This document shows, in pieces, positions 28,283 through 39,450 of a DNA stretch of 64,000 nucleotides. This stretch comes from Clostridiales bacterium (GTDB lineage Bacteria; Bacillota; Clostridia; Peptostreptococcales; Acidaminobacteraceae), in NCBI GenBank assembly GCA_016342415.1, contig JAEIOD010000006.1, forward strand, positions 167,746 to 231,745, in the 5' to 3' direction. Position 1 is the stretch's first letter; every line of letters begins with the position of its first letter. Both the position numbers and the translations under genes were made by a program. A model generated the notes under the pieces. That model had not been told where the DNA came from and searched no databases. It saw only the letters and a list, made by a program, of their open reading frames with translations.

Positions 28283-30559
28283 CTAGTTACTCATGTTAGG
28301 TAATTCCATAAATTTAAGTAAAAACTCTTCTACTTGATCTGAATCATTACAATCAATTACTTCAGTGATCATTTCATTACCTTCATGTAATTTCTTACCT
28401 CTCATCTTCTTGTATATACTAAGTTCGTCGATTTCATTATTATAATCGAACACATAGTCATTAAGTTCATCGTGTCTCAAATATAATTTTCTTTCTTGAG
28501 TTTCATAGTTAAATAACTCAATATCTGTGATGGGTGGATGCGAATAGTAGCCTTCTTCATGTGGGTATACATGTTCAATGATAATCCAACTTGTATTTGG
28601 TATCTGCTTATATTGATTATAATAAACACTAAGTATTTCGTCATCTACATCATCACCATACAGATCGTTGATATATAAATTAGCATTCATTCCGTCAAAT
28701 ATCGATGACAACATATATCTGTTCTCAATCACTTCATCGATCCCAAACACTGTTTCACTTAGTCTAACAGCTGCTTTTTTATTCTTGTAATCCCAAACAA
28801 CTAGATTTTGATAATTTCCACCATCACAAGAGGGTAAACCTATGCTGAACACATACATACCTTCATGTTCATATGATGTTCCAGAATATTCATCACTATA
28901 TAATTTGCTCTCCTCTATGAATTGAGATATCAAATCACTTGTCATGGAGTAATCAGCCTTGTTGAGATAATCAACCAAATCACATCTGTTTATAAGTTCA
29001 TAGTTATCAGTTCCTCGTCGCCACTTCAAAACATATGAAGCCGTTACATGGGTATCGATCTCGCTTTCCTCATATTCACTGATGATATAAAAATTATATT
29101 CATCTGTTTGGAAACGATCATACTCATATACGTTTAATGATAGAAAATGACTACCCAGTTTCTTTACATGTGAAGTTATGCCTTCATCAGAGTAATCCTC
29201 TATTGAGAGGTTTAAAATTTTCTCATATTCTCCCTCAACTAGATACTTTTTATCCTCTGTAACTTCAAAATTCCAATATCTCAACAAACTACGAGCATAT
29301 ACCCTTTCCTCAAGAGTTGCACTGTTTTTACGAATGATCTCCAAGTAATGTTCATTTTGAGCGATTTTCCATTCGAAGCCCTCTATCGGTTGTTTGAAAG
29401 GAATCAATTTATTATTGATCAAATCATAATAACTGATTGATTCCAGTCCGTCAATCAAATGGTGTATAAGAACATACTCTGAATCACTTTCAAACGCAAA
29501 ATAACCATCCAATCCAATGTCAAACACATTTAAGACTGTTTCAGCAATCATACTCGACTCATTTGCTACTTTCAGATTATGAACCATCACGACAGTCTGA
29601 TTATCAACGATAGAATAAGACAATAAATAATTCTCTTTTGCAATCGTTATTGGTGTAAATGCATCACTGACAGTCAATAGCTTACAAACATTATCCAGTT
29701 TACTGTATATGAAGACATAAGACATATCATCAACCAAAATATTGAATACTTGATAATTATCTGAATCAAACATATAGCCTTTACTAGAACCTTCCACCTC
29801 AAGCATTAAATTGTATCTATATTGCAATGGAGTATCATAATGTTCCATTTCAAGTTTTGCTTCAAATGAACTGATAGCATCTAGTATCTTAAATTTGCTC
29901 GAAAGATACTCATTGCCAACTTGACTTCTAATCCATCCTATAGTTCCATTTTTACTCACAATTTTATACCACGCTTCATCACTTTCATCAAAGTAACTAT
30001 CAATGACTCTATATTTTTCTCCACGATATACCTGTATATCAGTCTTGTCTTCTGTAGTTACATCGGTGTATAAATCAGCACTTTCCTTTGTGATTTCAAC
30101 AGAAGCATAATCATCGACACTCTGAGATTTAGAGACTTCAATTTCACGACAATACCAACCTGCAATCCACCCCTCAGCTTCTTTGTCATAATACCAAACT
30201 CGACCTTGGCTGTCGTACTTAACTTCTAAAACTTCACCAATGTAGTCCTCTCTTAACTTCCCAATGATCTCGCTATTTTCTATTGGTTCGTTTCTTACAT
30301 TCAGCGATTCACACAACACACGAAAGTGAGGATTCGATGTACTTTCTGTGCGACTTTCCTGAACAGAATCATCACTTGTAACATTATCGTTTTTATTACC
30401 ATTTACGTCCATATCATCGAGTGTTTCTACTTCTGGATCTGATGCGTCCTGTTCAGCTACTTCAAAGTCTGATCGACTTGTTACATTGAAACCTTTATTA
30501 ATATCAGCGTTGCAGCTTACTAAAACAAGCACAAACATTAGCAATATTATTTTCCTCAT
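28283..30559 (-). CDS. Large SH3-domain lipoprotein
   Basis: 758 residues. The signal peptide ends in lipobox VLVSC. An acidic low-complexity linker follows (about 25-75), then two bacterial SH3-like domains (about 78-137 with SLNVRNEPIENSEIIGKL, and about 155-220 with WYKIVSKNGTIGWIRSQVG). The remaining 540 residues are rich in beta strands and aromatics with no named family, possibly a propeller-like surface domain. SH3 domains of this type usually bind cell wall. GGGGG precedes the ATG. A decayed copy of its 3' end lies at 43384-43680. Confidence 0.78.
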   Translation of the reverse strand: MRKIILLMFVLVLVSCNADINKGFNVTSRSDFEVAEQDASDPEVETLDDMDVNGNKNDNVTSDDSVQESRTESTSNPHFRVLCESLNVRNEPIENSEIIGKLREDYIGEVLEVKYDSQGRVWYYDKEAEGWIAGWYCREIEVSKSQSVDDYASVEITKESADLYTDVTTEDKTDIQVYRGEKYRVIDSYFDESDEAWYKIVSKNGTIGWIRSQVGNEYLSSKFKILDAISSFEAKLEMEHYDTPLQYRYNLMLEVEGSSKGYMFDSDNYQVFNILVDDMSYVFIYSKLDNVCKLLTVSDAFTPITIAKENYLLSYSIVDNQTVVMVHNLKVANESSMIAETVLNVFDIGLDGYFAFESDSEYVLIHHLIDGLESISYYDLINNKLIPFKQPIEGFEWKIAQNEHYLEIIRKNSATLEERVYARSLLRYWNFEVTEDKKYLVEGEYEKILNLSIEDYSDEGITSHVKKLGSHFLSLNVYEYDRFQTDEYNFYIISEYEESEIDTHVTASYVLKWRRGTDNYELINRCDLVDYLNKADYSMTSDLISQFIEESKLYSDEYSGTSYEHEGMYVFSIGLPSCDGGNYQNLVVWDYKNKKAAVRLSETVFGIDEVIENRYMLSSIFDGMNANLYINDLYGDDVDDEILSVYYNQYKQIPNTSWIIIEHVYPHEEGYYSHPPITDIELFNYETQERKLYLRHDELNDYVFDYNNEIDELSIYKKMRGKKLHEGNEMITEVIDCNDSDQVEEFLLKFMELPNMSN

Positions 30560-30750
30560 GTCAGCCCCCTTGTATACATTTGATTATTAAATATATTATA
30601 GTACAAATTATCCAAATATTGTAATGCTTTGTGTTAAAGTCAGATGAATTATTATTTTACTGTGTTGTATAAGGACACAAACTGTACGTCACATACTGGG
30701 TACAATACCTTTAAACAAAATTGAAACGCAACTTGATGGATTAACATAAG

Positions 30751-30909
30751 TGGGATTTAGTGCCTCATGATCAAAGCACAATGGAACACGATTTATTGTG
30801 ATCACAACATAAGTGATCTTGTCATTCAAAAGGTAATTAATGATTCTTATGATAGTGTATATAAAAAACTTGCAAACAAATAGAAGCTGAACTTGAAGAG
30901 CAGGCATAA
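30751..30909 (+). pseudogene. 3'-end fragment of an mmcQ/yjbR gene
   Basis: From 30751 the plus strand matches the last third of mmcQ (WNTIYCD-H--SD-VIQK-I-DSYD-VYKKL) with several substitutions and an in-frame TAG. It ends in the hairpin GAGCAGG / CCTGCTC (30898-30917). No 5' part is present. The rest of the 500-bp gap between the two lipoprotein genes holds nothing recognised. Confidence 0.75.
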
Positions 30910-31060
30910 ACCTGCTCCTTTCACTTCTACAATATACATACCAAGTACCATTGTATTCTTCTCTATTTGATGTTCAGCAATCAGTTTCAAAATGGATAGA
31001 ATACGTTTCCAAACTTTCTATATATAACATAAATATGAACTAGATTCATATCAATGCCCA

Positions 31061-32599
31061 CTACTGATTAATGATTTTCATATACTGTTCTATAATGTTT
31101 ATAAACTCACCTTTGTAGGAGCTGTTATCCACTTCGAAAATGGCTTTGGCCTGAGATAAAACACGTTGAATTTCTGCATTAGCAAGATAGTCTGAGGCTC
31201 TTAGAATTAAACCAAATTCTGTAACACTTAGCGCCCATTTGAAATCATCATTTATTATAGAATATTCTAAGTATCCATTATAATCATTCACAACTTCAAC
31301 CAGCTTTGAAATATCTTCTTCTGGTTCTTTATATCTTAGTCGTACATCATAAAGTTTGGACTGAGAAGCAAGGTAATCCTCTTTCAATGTAATTTCATAT
31401 AAAGCCGTCACTTCATGACCGATACCGAGTTCACCTGCATCTTTCTGGTCATCATTAAAATCCTCATTATTCAAAACTCTATTTTCATACCCAATCAAAC
31501 GATATGTTTCCACAACTTCTTTATTGAAATCTACCTGTACTTTAACATCTTTGGCAATGGTAAACATATTACCAAGAAATTCTTTTCCGAAGACTTTCTT
31601 GGCCTCAGTTAAATTATCAATGTAAGCATAATTGCCATTGCCTTTGTTAGACAATGTTTCCATGATGTCATCTCTGATATTACCTCTACCAAAACCAACG
31701 ACACTCAATGATACACCTTCCTCACGCTTCTCAGCGATATAATCTTCCAAGGCATCCACTGTGCTTAAACCAACATTGAAATCGCCATCGGTCGCCAGTA
31801 CCACACGATTGTTACCTCCATCGATATAATACTTCATGGCGATACGGTATGCCAATTCTATGCCTTCGCCACCGGCTGTGGAGCCACCAGCTTGAAGCTG
31901 ATTAAGCGCATCCATGATTCCATCAACATCAGATCCTTTTGCCCCTTCCAAGACTATCCCTGCAGATCCTGCATACACCACCAGTGATACACGATCCTTG
32001 TCAGTCATATTCAAGAGTAACTCTTCAAAGGATTCTTTTAGAAGAGGTAGCTTGTTATAATCCTGCATGGATCCCGAAACATCAATCAACATGACAATAT
32101 TGCTCGGTGGCACCTGCCCTCGATCAATATCCTTTCCCTGTATGCCAATCATAGTAACAAGTGTTTCAGAATTCCATGGTGTATCCGTTGTCATTGTCGT
32201 CACACTAAAAGGCACATCATCTTTTGGCTGTACATAGTCATAGTCAAAATAATTGATCATTTCTTCTATTCGTACCGTATCTACATCTGGCAATATACCC
32301 CGATTCAACAAATCTCGGATATTGGAATAAGATGCTGTATCCACATCAATAGCGAATGTTGAAGTGTTTTCCTGACTGGTTTCTATAAATCGGTTCTCAG
32401 TGATTTCAGAATACCTTTCATTCCCGGAAATACTTTCTTCAACGATTACTGGTGCAGAGGTCATATCTTCATTTCCTACTGCGTTATCGCTAACAGAGTA
32501 AGACACATCATTTGTGTCCGAATCGTCATTATCCGAGTTACTGCCACACCCTACCAGTATCAATAAACATATCAATACCATCATCATGATTCTTTTCAT
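31061..32599 (-). CDS. von Willebrand factor A lipoprotein (YfbK-like)
   Basis: The signal peptide has lipobox LILVGC. A conserved N-terminal vWF_A segment follows (FAIDVDTASYSNIRDLLNRG, VRIEEMINYFDYDY), then a vWA domain with a MIDAS motif (MLIDVSGSMQDYNK, Asp-x-Ser-x-Ser) and ATDGDFNVG, then a DUF3520-like C-terminal region (ETYRLIGYENR, VTALYEI). This is the order of the YfbK/YfbP family of membrane-anchored vWA proteins of unknown role. ATG 32599 with GGAGG just upstream is preferred over 32614. Confidence 0.88.
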   Translation of the reverse strand: MKRIMMMVLICLLILVGCGSNSDNDDSDTNDVSYSVSDNAVGNEDMTSAPVIVEESISGNERYSEITENRFIETSQENTSTFAIDVDTASYSNIRDLLNRGILPDVDTVRIEEMINYFDYDYVQPKDDVPFSVTTMTTDTPWNSETLVTMIGIQGKDIDRGQVPPSNIVMLIDVSGSMQDYNKLPLLKESFEELLLNMTDKDRVSLVVYAGSAGIVLEGAKGSDVDGIMDALNQLQAGGSTAGGEGIELAYRIAMKYYIDGGNNRVVLATDGDFNVGLSTVDALEDYIAEKREEGVSLSVVGFGRGNIRDDIMETLSNKGNGNYAYIDNLTEAKKVFGKEFLGNMFTIAKDVKVQVDFNKEVVETYRLIGYENRVLNNEDFNDDQKDAGELGIGHEVTALYEITLKEDYLASQSKLYDVRLRYKEPEEDISKLVEVVNDYNGYLEYSIINDDFKWALSVTEFGLILRASDYLANAEIQRVLSQAKAIFEVDNSSYKGEFINIIEQYMKIINQ

Positions 32600-32804
32600 T
32601 TTGCCTCCAATCATTTCAATATTTTATGAGTTGATCGATTCCCCCAAATCGATATCCTATATGTATTGGACGTAATATTCAAGTGATGAGTTCCATGTAT
32701 CACTTGATAACACATACTTACAACGATTCTAGTTGGTAGATAATCATTAAAAATCCTATTGCAATTTATGCTACCAGTCGATAAAATAAAAGCAGGAGGT
32801 TCAT

Positions 32805-33164
32805 ATGAACAGAAAAGAAATCGTAGATTATTTTTTAAGTAAACCTTTTTCAATAGAAACATATCCGTTCGATGAAGTCACACCAGTGTTTAAAGTAGGT
32901 GGTAAGATGTTTGCTTTAATGAGTGCCAATGAATCGGATAGACTAAGTATCAATTTGAAGAACACACCAGATACTAATATATTATTGAAAGATATGTATG
33001 AGGAAGTTACAGAAGCTTACCACATGAACAAGACGCATTGGGTTACCGTTTACTGTGACAGGACATTAAGCGAGAGTATAATTCATAACTTGATTGATGA
33101 GTCTTATGCTATTGTTTATAAATCACTTACTAAGAAATTAAAACGAGAGCTTGAGTCAACTTAA
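32805..33164 (+). CDS. MmcQ/YjbR family protein (intact copy)
   Basis: 119 residues, the only intact member of this gene family in the window. Motifs: RKEIVDYFLSKPFSIETYPF, KMFALMSANES, LSINLKNTP, YHMNKTHWVTVYCD and LIDESYAIVYKSLTKK. The family has a CyaY-like alpha/beta fold and is often called DNA-binding on structural grounds. GCAGGAGG lies 6 nt before the ATG. A second, headless 3' end follows only 10 bp after its stop. Confidence 0.88.
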   Translation: MNRKEIVDYFLSKPFSIETYPFDEVTPVFKVGGKMFALMSANESDRLSINLKNTPDTNILLKDMYEEVTEAYHMNKTHWVTVYCDRTLSESIIHNLIDESYAIVYKSLTKKLKRELEST

Positions 33165-33174
33165 TCAACACTGG

Positions 33175-33330
33175 GTTTAGTACCATATGAATAAGGACCA
33201 CTGGAATACGGTTTACTGTGATGGAAATTTAGATGATTCTGTTATACAGAAGATGATTGATGACTCATATGAAATAGTTTATAAGAAGTTAACAAAGAAG
33301 GTGAAAGCAGAACTTGAGAACGGAATCTAG
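33175..33330 (+). pseudogene. Headless mmcQ 3' fragment, left of the arabinose island
   Basis: Open frame YHMNKDHWNTVYCDGNLDD through MIDDSYEIVYKKLTKKVKAEL to TAG at 33328, without start codon or ribosome binding site. It lies 10 bp after the intact gene. Positions 33187-33299 are identical to 43226-43338 on the far side of the arabinose genes. Confidence 0.85.
33187..33299 (+). repeat. 113-bp perfect direct repeat, left copy
   Basis: All 113 bases match 43226-43338, compared base by base. Same orientation, 10,039 bp apart, flanking the whole arabinose cluster and its regulator. The shared sequence is the middle of an mmcQ 3' fragment; similarity drops sharply on both sides. Confidence 0.92.
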
Positions 33331-33500
33331 ACTTTTCGAGTTATCAGATATAGCCTTATTAACAGATATGGTTCTAACAGAATATTATATCTTGATCAAT
33401 TTTTAATCATCAGGAAAGTTTTAAACTATGAACCAAATGCATAATCGATTAGTACGATTCAACTTTTCCACTTAAGCTATGTTATTTTACTAATTAATTT

Positions 33501-33529
33501 AGACCGATAGGATTGTCACCTATCGGTCT
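33501..33529. terminator. Terminator-like hairpin at the end of the arabinose operon
   Basis: An 11-bp perfect stem (AGACCGATAGG / CCTATCGGTCT) with a 7-nt loop about 50 bp past the transporter stop. The T run on the minus strand is poor, so intrinsic termination is less certain than the hairpin itself. Confidence 0.6.
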
Positions 33530-33579
33530 TTAAATAAAGGTCTTAACTTATTCAAGTATAATTTTTACTATTTACATCT

Positions 33580-34959
33580 CTAACAAATTTCTTCGCTTTT
33601 CTTTCTCTTCTCCAGCTCATTAATAATCATTTGATACATTTTTTCGTCCAATTTGTAGAACTTCATCAGTATTATCCCAATAATTGCAACTATAACCGGG
33701 ATAACTGTAATTGACACTAGAATACCTTTAAGTGCTAAAGGCGTTTGTTCTGTGTTTGGCACATAACCAGTATATGTTAATAAGAAACCAAGTATCGCTC
33801 CACCCATTGCAGATGCTAATTTCATTGAAAAGGTTAACATTGAGAACACGAGACCTTCGGTTCGTTTCCCGGTCTTCCATTCACCATATTCTACAGTATC
33901 AATAATCATGATATACGGGAGACCTAATCCAAATGCTGCTGCCAGACTATTGATGATAAACCATACCATAATCATTGTTATATTCGCATAACTCGTAAAA
34001 TATAATCCTACAGATGATATTGCGATAATAAACAAACCAATTACAATAGACTTAATCTTACCAAACTTTTTCAGCAGAAGAGGTATAATTGCTGTCCCTA
34101 GAATCGTTGCTAACAGTGAGATGACTCCTACAATTGCTGTCAAATCTTCTCGACCAATATTGTAAGTAAAATAGTATGCTGTAGTCGCAGTCTTAATTGA
34201 CATTGCAAGTTGATTAACTAAAAAAACTGAAACAAGAATCATCAAAGGAGTATTAACTCTTATAGTCTTGAACAAATCTTTTGTACTGAAATCATGTTTC
34301 TGCTCAGATTTCACCCTTTCCTTCGTACTGATCCCTGCAGTCAAGATTAATAATGATGAAATGACACCTATAACAATCGCAGTCAATGCATAACCTCTAG
34401 AATCGTTTCCTCTACCTAGAAGTGGAACAAAACCAATTGCACCTACTCCAAGTAACATTCCAACATTCGCTATTACCCTTCTAAATGTCGTTACGTTAGC
34501 TCTCTCCTGAGGATTTTGAGTCATTCGTGATATAATTGCATTTGCAGGAATATCAACCATCGTAAACATCATTCCGAATAGAATGTAAGTAACACCTGCA
34601 TAGATGACCTTTCCTGTTGGTCCCAATGAAGTAGGTCCTGAAAACATCAACACAAAACTTATGGCTAGGGCAATCGAACCAAAAATCATGTATGGACGAC
34701 ATTTTCCCCACTTTGTTTTTGTTTTGTCAACAATAGTCCCCATAATTGGATCATTAACAGCATCCCAGACTCTTGCGATTAGGAATATGATTCCCGCGGT
34801 AGCTGCTGATATACCAAATACATCCGTAAAATAAATCAACAAATACATCATCTGCATTCCGAATAATGCATTAACACCAAATCCAGATAAAGCGTAACTC
34901 CAATTTTCCCAAGCACCTACGTCCTTGGTTCTCTCATTCTTCAGTTTTTCTTTTTTCAT
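33580..34959 (-). CDS. GPH-family sugar:cation symporter
   Basis: A 12-TM permease of 459 residues. The N-terminal GAWENWSYALSGFGVNALF and the loop DPIMGTIVDKTKTKWGKCRPY are signatures of the glycoside-pentoside-hexuronide family. GEWKTGKRTEGLVFSMLTF lies in the second half. As the last gene of an arabinose operon it probably imports arabinose, an arabinoside or a galactoside with Na+ or H+. GGGGGG precedes the ATG; 49 nt after araD. Confidence 0.92.
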   Translation of the reverse strand: MKKEKLKNERTKDVGAWENWSYALSGFGVNALFGMQMMYLLIYFTDVFGISAATAGIIFLIARVWDAVNDPIMGTIVDKTKTKWGKCRPYMIFGSIALAISFVLMFSGPTSLGPTGKVIYAGVTYILFGMMFTMVDIPANAIISRMTQNPQERANVTTFRRVIANVGMLLGVGAIGFVPLLGRGNDSRGYALTAIVIGVISSLLILTAGISTKERVKSEQKHDFSTKDLFKTIRVNTPLMILVSVFLVNQLAMSIKTATTAYYFTYNIGREDLTAIVGVISLLATILGTAIIPLLLKKFGKIKSIVIGLFIIAISSVGLYFTSYANITMIMVWFIINSLAAAFGLGLPYIMIIDTVEYGEWKTGKRTEGLVFSMLTFSMKLASAMGGAILGFLLTYTGYVPNTEQTPLALKGILVSITVIPVIVAIIGIILMKFYKLDEKMYQMIINELEKRKKSEEIC

Positions 34960-35008
34960 TTTCCCCCCTGATTTACATTATAGTGCTAACCTAATTCCTT
35001 AATGCTTA

Positions 35009-35701
35009 TCATTGACCGTAATAAGCATTTGATCCATGTTTTCTAAGGTAGTGCTTATCTATTAATTCATTAGTCATTCTTTGATTTTGAGTATCAGAAT
35101 TTAATGCAAATGTCCTGATTGCCATTTTTGCAATTTGTTCAAGAACGACTGAGTTATGAACTGCGTCGAAAGCATCTTTGCCCCATGTAAAAGGACCATG
35201 CTCCTTTACAAGAACAGCAGGTACTTCCATAGGATCAATGGACTGAAATGTCTCGATGATGATTTTTCCTGTTTCCTTTTCATACTCTCCATTGATTTCA
35301 TCAACAGCTAAAGCTCGGGTACATGGTATGTCTCCATAAAAGTAATCTGCATGAGTTGTCCCTAATGCAGGTATGGCTATTCCTGCCTGAGCATAACTTG
35401 TCGCCCATTCAGAATGAGTATGAACCACCCCACCTATACTCTCAAACGACTTGTATAGCTCTAGGTGGGTTGCAGTATCAGACGACGGTTTGCAATCACC
35501 TTCAACTACATTACCTTCTAAATCGACTACAACCATTTGCTCTGCTGAAAGCTCCTCATACTTGATACCACTTGGTTTTATGACTACCAAACCTTTTTCT
35601 CTATCAATACCACTGACATTTCCCCAGGTATAGATTACCAATCCTTTATTTTGGAGCTCTAGATTAGCTTCTAAAACATCTTGTTTCAGTTTTTCTAACA
35701 T
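35009..35701 (-). CDS. araD: L-ribulose-5-phosphate 4-epimerase
   Basis: A class II aldolase-fold zinc enzyme of 230 residues that converts L-ribulose 5-phosphate to D-xylulose 5-phosphate. Zinc ligands are seen in [16 protein letters not shown] and a later His in EHGPFTWG, with [17 protein letters not shown] typical of AraD. GGGAGG precedes the ATG; the gene starts directly after araB. Confidence 0.95.
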   Translation of the reverse strand: MLEKLKQDVLEANLELQNKGLVIYTWGNVSGIDREKGLVVIKPSGIKYEELSAEQMVVVDLEGNVVEGDCKPSSDTATHLELYKSFESIGGVVHTHSEWATSYAQAGIAIPALGTTHADYFYGDIPCTRALAVDEINGEYEKETGKIIIETFQSIDPMEVPAVLVKEHGPFTWGKDAFDAVHNSVVLEQIAKMAIRTFALNSDTQNQRMTNELIDKHYLRKHGSNAYYGQ

Positions 35702-37381
35702 TTATACCTCCCTAGATGCTTTTGCCTTAATTGATTTTAGTCTTTTCATCACATCATTTTCGCCTTTGCCAAAGTATTCATACAGTCTTTTATATTCCAA
35801 ATACAAATGCTCATATACTTCAACGTTTCTACTAATTGGATTAAATGACTCCTCTTTAACTTTGGCCATATTTTTGGCCGCTTCTACTATAGAGTCATAT
35901 CCACCAGCTTCTTTGCCCGCTGCTACTGCTCCAAACATGGCAGAACCAAGTGCAGGTGTCTGTTTGGATTCAGATATCTTTATTTCCATATTGGTTACAT
36001 CAGAATAAATTTGCATCAACATCTTATTCTTTTCTGGTAAACCTCCACATGCATATAGCTCATTTACAGGAACTCCAGCCTCTCTGAATGTCTCAATAAT
36101 CATCCTCTTACCAAACGCTGTTGCTTCTATTAATGCTCTATACATTTCCTCTGGTTTGGTTAGTAGCGTCATCCCTAAAAACATTCCAGTAAGATTAGTA
36201 TCCACTAGTGTAGATCGATTACCGTTCCACCAATCAAGGGCTAATAGACCACTTTCACCAGGTTCTAAACGAGAGGCCTTTTCTTCAAGTAGCTGATGAA
36301 TGCCAATACCTCTATCTGATGCTTCATTAATATAACTCTCCGGTACACAGTTAACCACAAACCATTCAAATATATCACCTACTGCAGATTGTCCAGCTTC
36401 ATATGCGTAATATCCAGCTACGGCACCGTCCTCTACAACTCCGCACATACCATCAACCGTCTTCTCTTCTTCAGCAAGTAAAATATCACAAGTAGACGTT
36501 CCCATTATCATTAACATCTTTCCAGGATTAACAACGTTTACTGCTGGAGCTGCAACATGTGCATCAACATTCCCTACAGATACAGATATCCCAGGTCTCA
36601 GTCCCATCATAATCGCCATAGATTCATTAAGTGTTCCTGCTTTACTTCCTATTGGAATGACCTCACCGTGCAGTTTATCCTCAACTAAATTTTCCAGTCT
36701 ACAATCCAGAGCTTTGAAAAACTCCTTGTCAGGATGCCCATCTTGCTTATGCCATATGGCTTTATAACCTGCTGTACAGCTATTCCTTACTAAATTTCCT
36801 GTAAGTTGCATTGTAACCCAGTCAGCTGCCTCCATAAAGTAATCTGTTCTTTCATAGATTTCAGGTGCTTCATTTAATATCTGCCAAATCTTTGGGATAA
36901 GCCACTCTGATGAGATTTTCCCACCATATCTATTCAGAAAGGATTCATTTCTGTTTAATGCAATTTCATTTAATCTATCCGCTTCATCCTGTGCAGCATG
37001 ATGCTTCCACAACTTGACCCACGCATGTGGCTGGTCCTTGTATTGATCCAATTGACACAGAACCCTACCATCATGTGATACCGGCATCATAGTGCATGAA
37101 GTGAAGTCAACTCCTATTCCGATTATGTCATCAACGTTCACACCAGATGCTGAAACGGCACAGGGTACAGCAGATTTTAAAACATGTAAGTAGTCATCCG
37201 GATTTTGTAGCGCCCAGTCATGATCAAGAAGTATATCCGTTCCAGGCAGTCTCTCATCTATTACACAATCAGGATAATTAATTACTGCCTCTCCCATCTG
37301 TTCACCTGAAAGAACATCGATTACAACTGCTCTTCCAGATTGAGTACCATAATCTATTCCAATAGAATATTTTCTCATCAT
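35702..37381 (-). CDS. araB: Ribulokinase
   Basis: A FGGY-family kinase of 559 residues that phosphorylates L-ribulose with ATP. The N-terminal phosphate loop is [16 protein letters not shown]. AraB features include [40 protein letters not shown] and the C-terminal [19 protein letters not shown]. Full length for the family. It lies between the beta-galactosidase and araD. Confidence 0.95.
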   Translation of the reverse strand: MMRKYSIGIDYGTQSGRAVVIDVLSGEQMGEAVINYPDCVIDERLPGTDILLDHDWALQNPDDYLHVLKSAVPCAVSASGVNVDDIIGIGVDFTSCTMMPVSHDGRVLCQLDQYKDQPHAWVKLWKHHAAQDEADRLNEIALNRNESFLNRYGGKISSEWLIPKIWQILNEAPEIYERTDYFMEAADWVTMQLTGNLVRNSCTAGYKAIWHKQDGHPDKEFFKALDCRLENLVEDKLHGEVIPIGSKAGTLNESMAIMMGLRPGISVSVGNVDAHVAAPAVNVVNPGKMLMIMGTSTCDILLAEEEKTVDGMCGVVEDGAVAGYYAYEAGQSAVGDIFEWFVVNCVPESYINEASDRGIGIHQLLEEKASRLEPGESGLLALDWWNGNRSTLVDTNLTGMFLGMTLLTKPEEMYRALIEATAFGKRMIIETFREAGVPVNELYACGGLPEKNKMLMQIYSDVTNMEIKISESKQTPALGSAMFGAVAAGKEAGGYDSIVEAAKNMAKVKEESFNPISRNVEVYEHLYLEYKRLYEYFGKGENDVMKRLKSIKAKASREV

Positions 37382-37411
37382 AAATCTCCATTCGTTTTCT
37401 AAAATTTCTGT

Positions 37412-39421
37412 TTATTTAGTGATCATAGCCACGCCAAATGCTGAAAGTTCAAGTTCATCATCAATGTAGGAGTCTGTTATCAACTCTCTATACTTTCCTT
37501 CCAATTCTATTGATACAGGAGTAACTCCATGATTGAGAATCATCAAGTACTCTTTATCACCTTTTATCTTCTTCACGACTTCAACATTCTCATAGTTTCT
37601 AGATAGATATGATATGACACCTGCATCATCGGCGATTTGCTTAATTAGCTGCTCAGTACTAGAATCATCTAACTTGCAACCGACATAGTATACTTTTCCA
37701 GTTCCAAATCTGTTTACTGTAATTGACGGCTTTCCATTCATAAGACCTTCATTGTATCTCGCAAGTATCTCAGCTTCCTTTACTTCAATATCATCTAGCC
37801 AAATACTAGCTGTGCCATCTATAGATTCGCCTGTCACATGGGTTTCTCTAGCTAGTGGATCCACATCGACAACTTCAATTCCCGCCATTTCCTTAAAGAA
37901 TCCAGGGAAGGTTTCTGTTACGACAGAGTTATCCTTTTTCCTAGTACCTGATAGGAATGAGATAACCAAGTTACCTCCGTTTAAGACATACTCCTCAAAT
38001 ACTCTCTTTATAGTCTCATTCATCACATTGAAAGCAGGCGCCAATACTACTTTATATTTGCTCAAATCACTACCTATACTTACAAAATCAATACCTATAT
38101 TGTTCTTATAGGCTCCAGCATGATACTGGTAATATAGATCGTTGAACTTAAGTTTTGGTGAATGAGAACATATTGAATGTGCCCACTGATTATCATAATC
38201 CTTTATTATTGCTACATCAGCATGAACTTTTGAACCTTCGATGAAGTCCGATACCTTCTGTAACTCAGATCCTGTTTGACTTATTTCCTTATACCTTTTT
38301 CGCGGAATACCATCATGATCAAGAATACCGAACCAGTATTGCTCAGATCCATAAGTACAAGGTCTCCATCTGAAGTAAAATATCCCTTCTGCTCCTTGAG
38401 CTATTGACTGATATGTCCATAATCTAAGTTGACCCGGTGCATACTTACCAAAGTAGAATCCCCATCCAAAGTTACCGCTTTGCTGCTCCATAATCCAGAA
38501 ATTCTTATTCTTGAATCCTCTAGCTTCAGCCAGTCCCGCAGCATTATACTGATGCATTTTTTGAAAGTCACTATAGTACATCCCTACGAATGGATAGTTG
38601 TCATAGCCAATGACATCAAGTTCCTTTCCTAGTTTAAAGTAATCAATATCAGAAAAAACAAAGCCCTGCATAGTATTGTGAGTGATTGGTTTATCCGATA
38701 ACGACCTAATTATTTTGATTTGCCTGTTTTGATAATCTATTGCAGAATCAGAAGAAAAACGATTATAGTCAAGTAGAAGACCTGGACTGAACCCTTTGTT
38801 CGACTTATCATGTTCGCATGTGGAAAACTTAGGAAGATAAATCTCGTCAAAACTACCTAATCCTTGTCCCCAGAAGTTTGTTCCCCACGCTTCATTTAGT
38901 GCAGCTATTTTACCGTTGTACTTCTCCTTAGCCCATACTTTAAAAGCTTTCAGACAGTTATCACAGTAACATCTTGTGGTATCGTGACATCCAATTTCAT
39001 TGTCTATTTGCCATCCTGCTATATTCTCGTTATCGCTGTAGTGTTCTGCTATCTTTTTTACTATTCTTTTTACGTGCTCCTTATATACTGGACTATTATG
39101 GCACCTGTGGTGTCTAGCACCAAATCCCTTGACTCTCCCCTCTCTATCTACTGGATAAATTTCTGGATGCTTATCCATTAACCACTTAGGAGGTGCTGCA
39201 GTTGGCGTGCCTAGCACCGACTTTATACCTTCACTAGCCAAAACTTCTATTGCTTCATCAAGCCACTCAAACTCAAACTTATCTTGCTCTGGCTCCAGTA
39301 ATACCCATGCAAACTCAGCTAACCTGACAACATTTATACCTGCTTTTTTCATTAGTTTTGCATCTATAGACCAACGTTCTCTATCCCAATGTTCAGGATA
39401 ATAATCCGTTCCAAATAACAT
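37412..39421 (-). CDS. GH42 beta-galactosidase
   Basis: 669 residues. The TIM barrel opens with FGTDYYPEHWDRERW. The acid/base Glu lies in WQIDNEIGCHDTTRCYCDNC, followed by the Cys cluster that binds zinc in GH42. The nucleophile Glu is in FWIMEQQSGNFGWG. A trimerisation domain and small beta domain follow. It probably removes beta-galactose (or alpha-L-arabinopyranose) from plant oligosaccharides such as arabinogalactan, which fits its place between araA and araB. No signal peptide, so it works on imported sugars. Confidence 0.93.
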   Translation of the reverse strand: MLFGTDYYPEHWDRERWSIDAKLMKKAGINVVRLAEFAWVLLEPEQDKFEFEWLDEAIEVLASEGIKSVLGTPTAAPPKWLMDKHPEIYPVDREGRVKGFGARHHRCHNSPVYKEHVKRIVKKIAEHYSDNENIAGWQIDNEIGCHDTTRCYCDNCLKAFKVWAKEKYNGKIAALNEAWGTNFWGQGLGSFDEIYLPKFSTCEHDKSNKGFSPGLLLDYNRFSSDSAIDYQNRQIKIIRSLSDKPITHNTMQGFVFSDIDYFKLGKELDVIGYDNYPFVGMYYSDFQKMHQYNAAGLAEARGFKNKNFWIMEQQSGNFGWGFYFGKYAPGQLRLWTYQSIAQGAEGIFYFRWRPCTYGSEQYWFGILDHDGIPRKRYKEISQTGSELQKVSDFIEGSKVHADVAIIKDYDNQWAHSICSHSPKLKFNDLYYQYHAGAYKNNIGIDFVSIGSDLSKYKVVLAPAFNVMNETIKRVFEEYVLNGGNLVISFLSGTRKKDNSVVTETFPGFFKEMAGIEVVDVDPLARETHVTGESIDGTASIWLDDIEVKEAEILARYNEGLMNGKPSITVNRFGTGKVYYVGCKLDDSSTEQLIKQIADDAGVISYLSRNYENVEVVKKIKGDKEYLMILNHGVTPVSIELEGKYRELITDSYIDDELELSAFGVAMITK

Positions 39422-39450
39422 ATTTTTCTCCTCTTAAAGCTTAAAGTTTG

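Noticed and set aside
30689..30907. 72-codon minus-strand ORF
   Set aside because: It is antisense to an mmcQ 3' fragment and hairpin; the plus-strand similarity explains the sequence.
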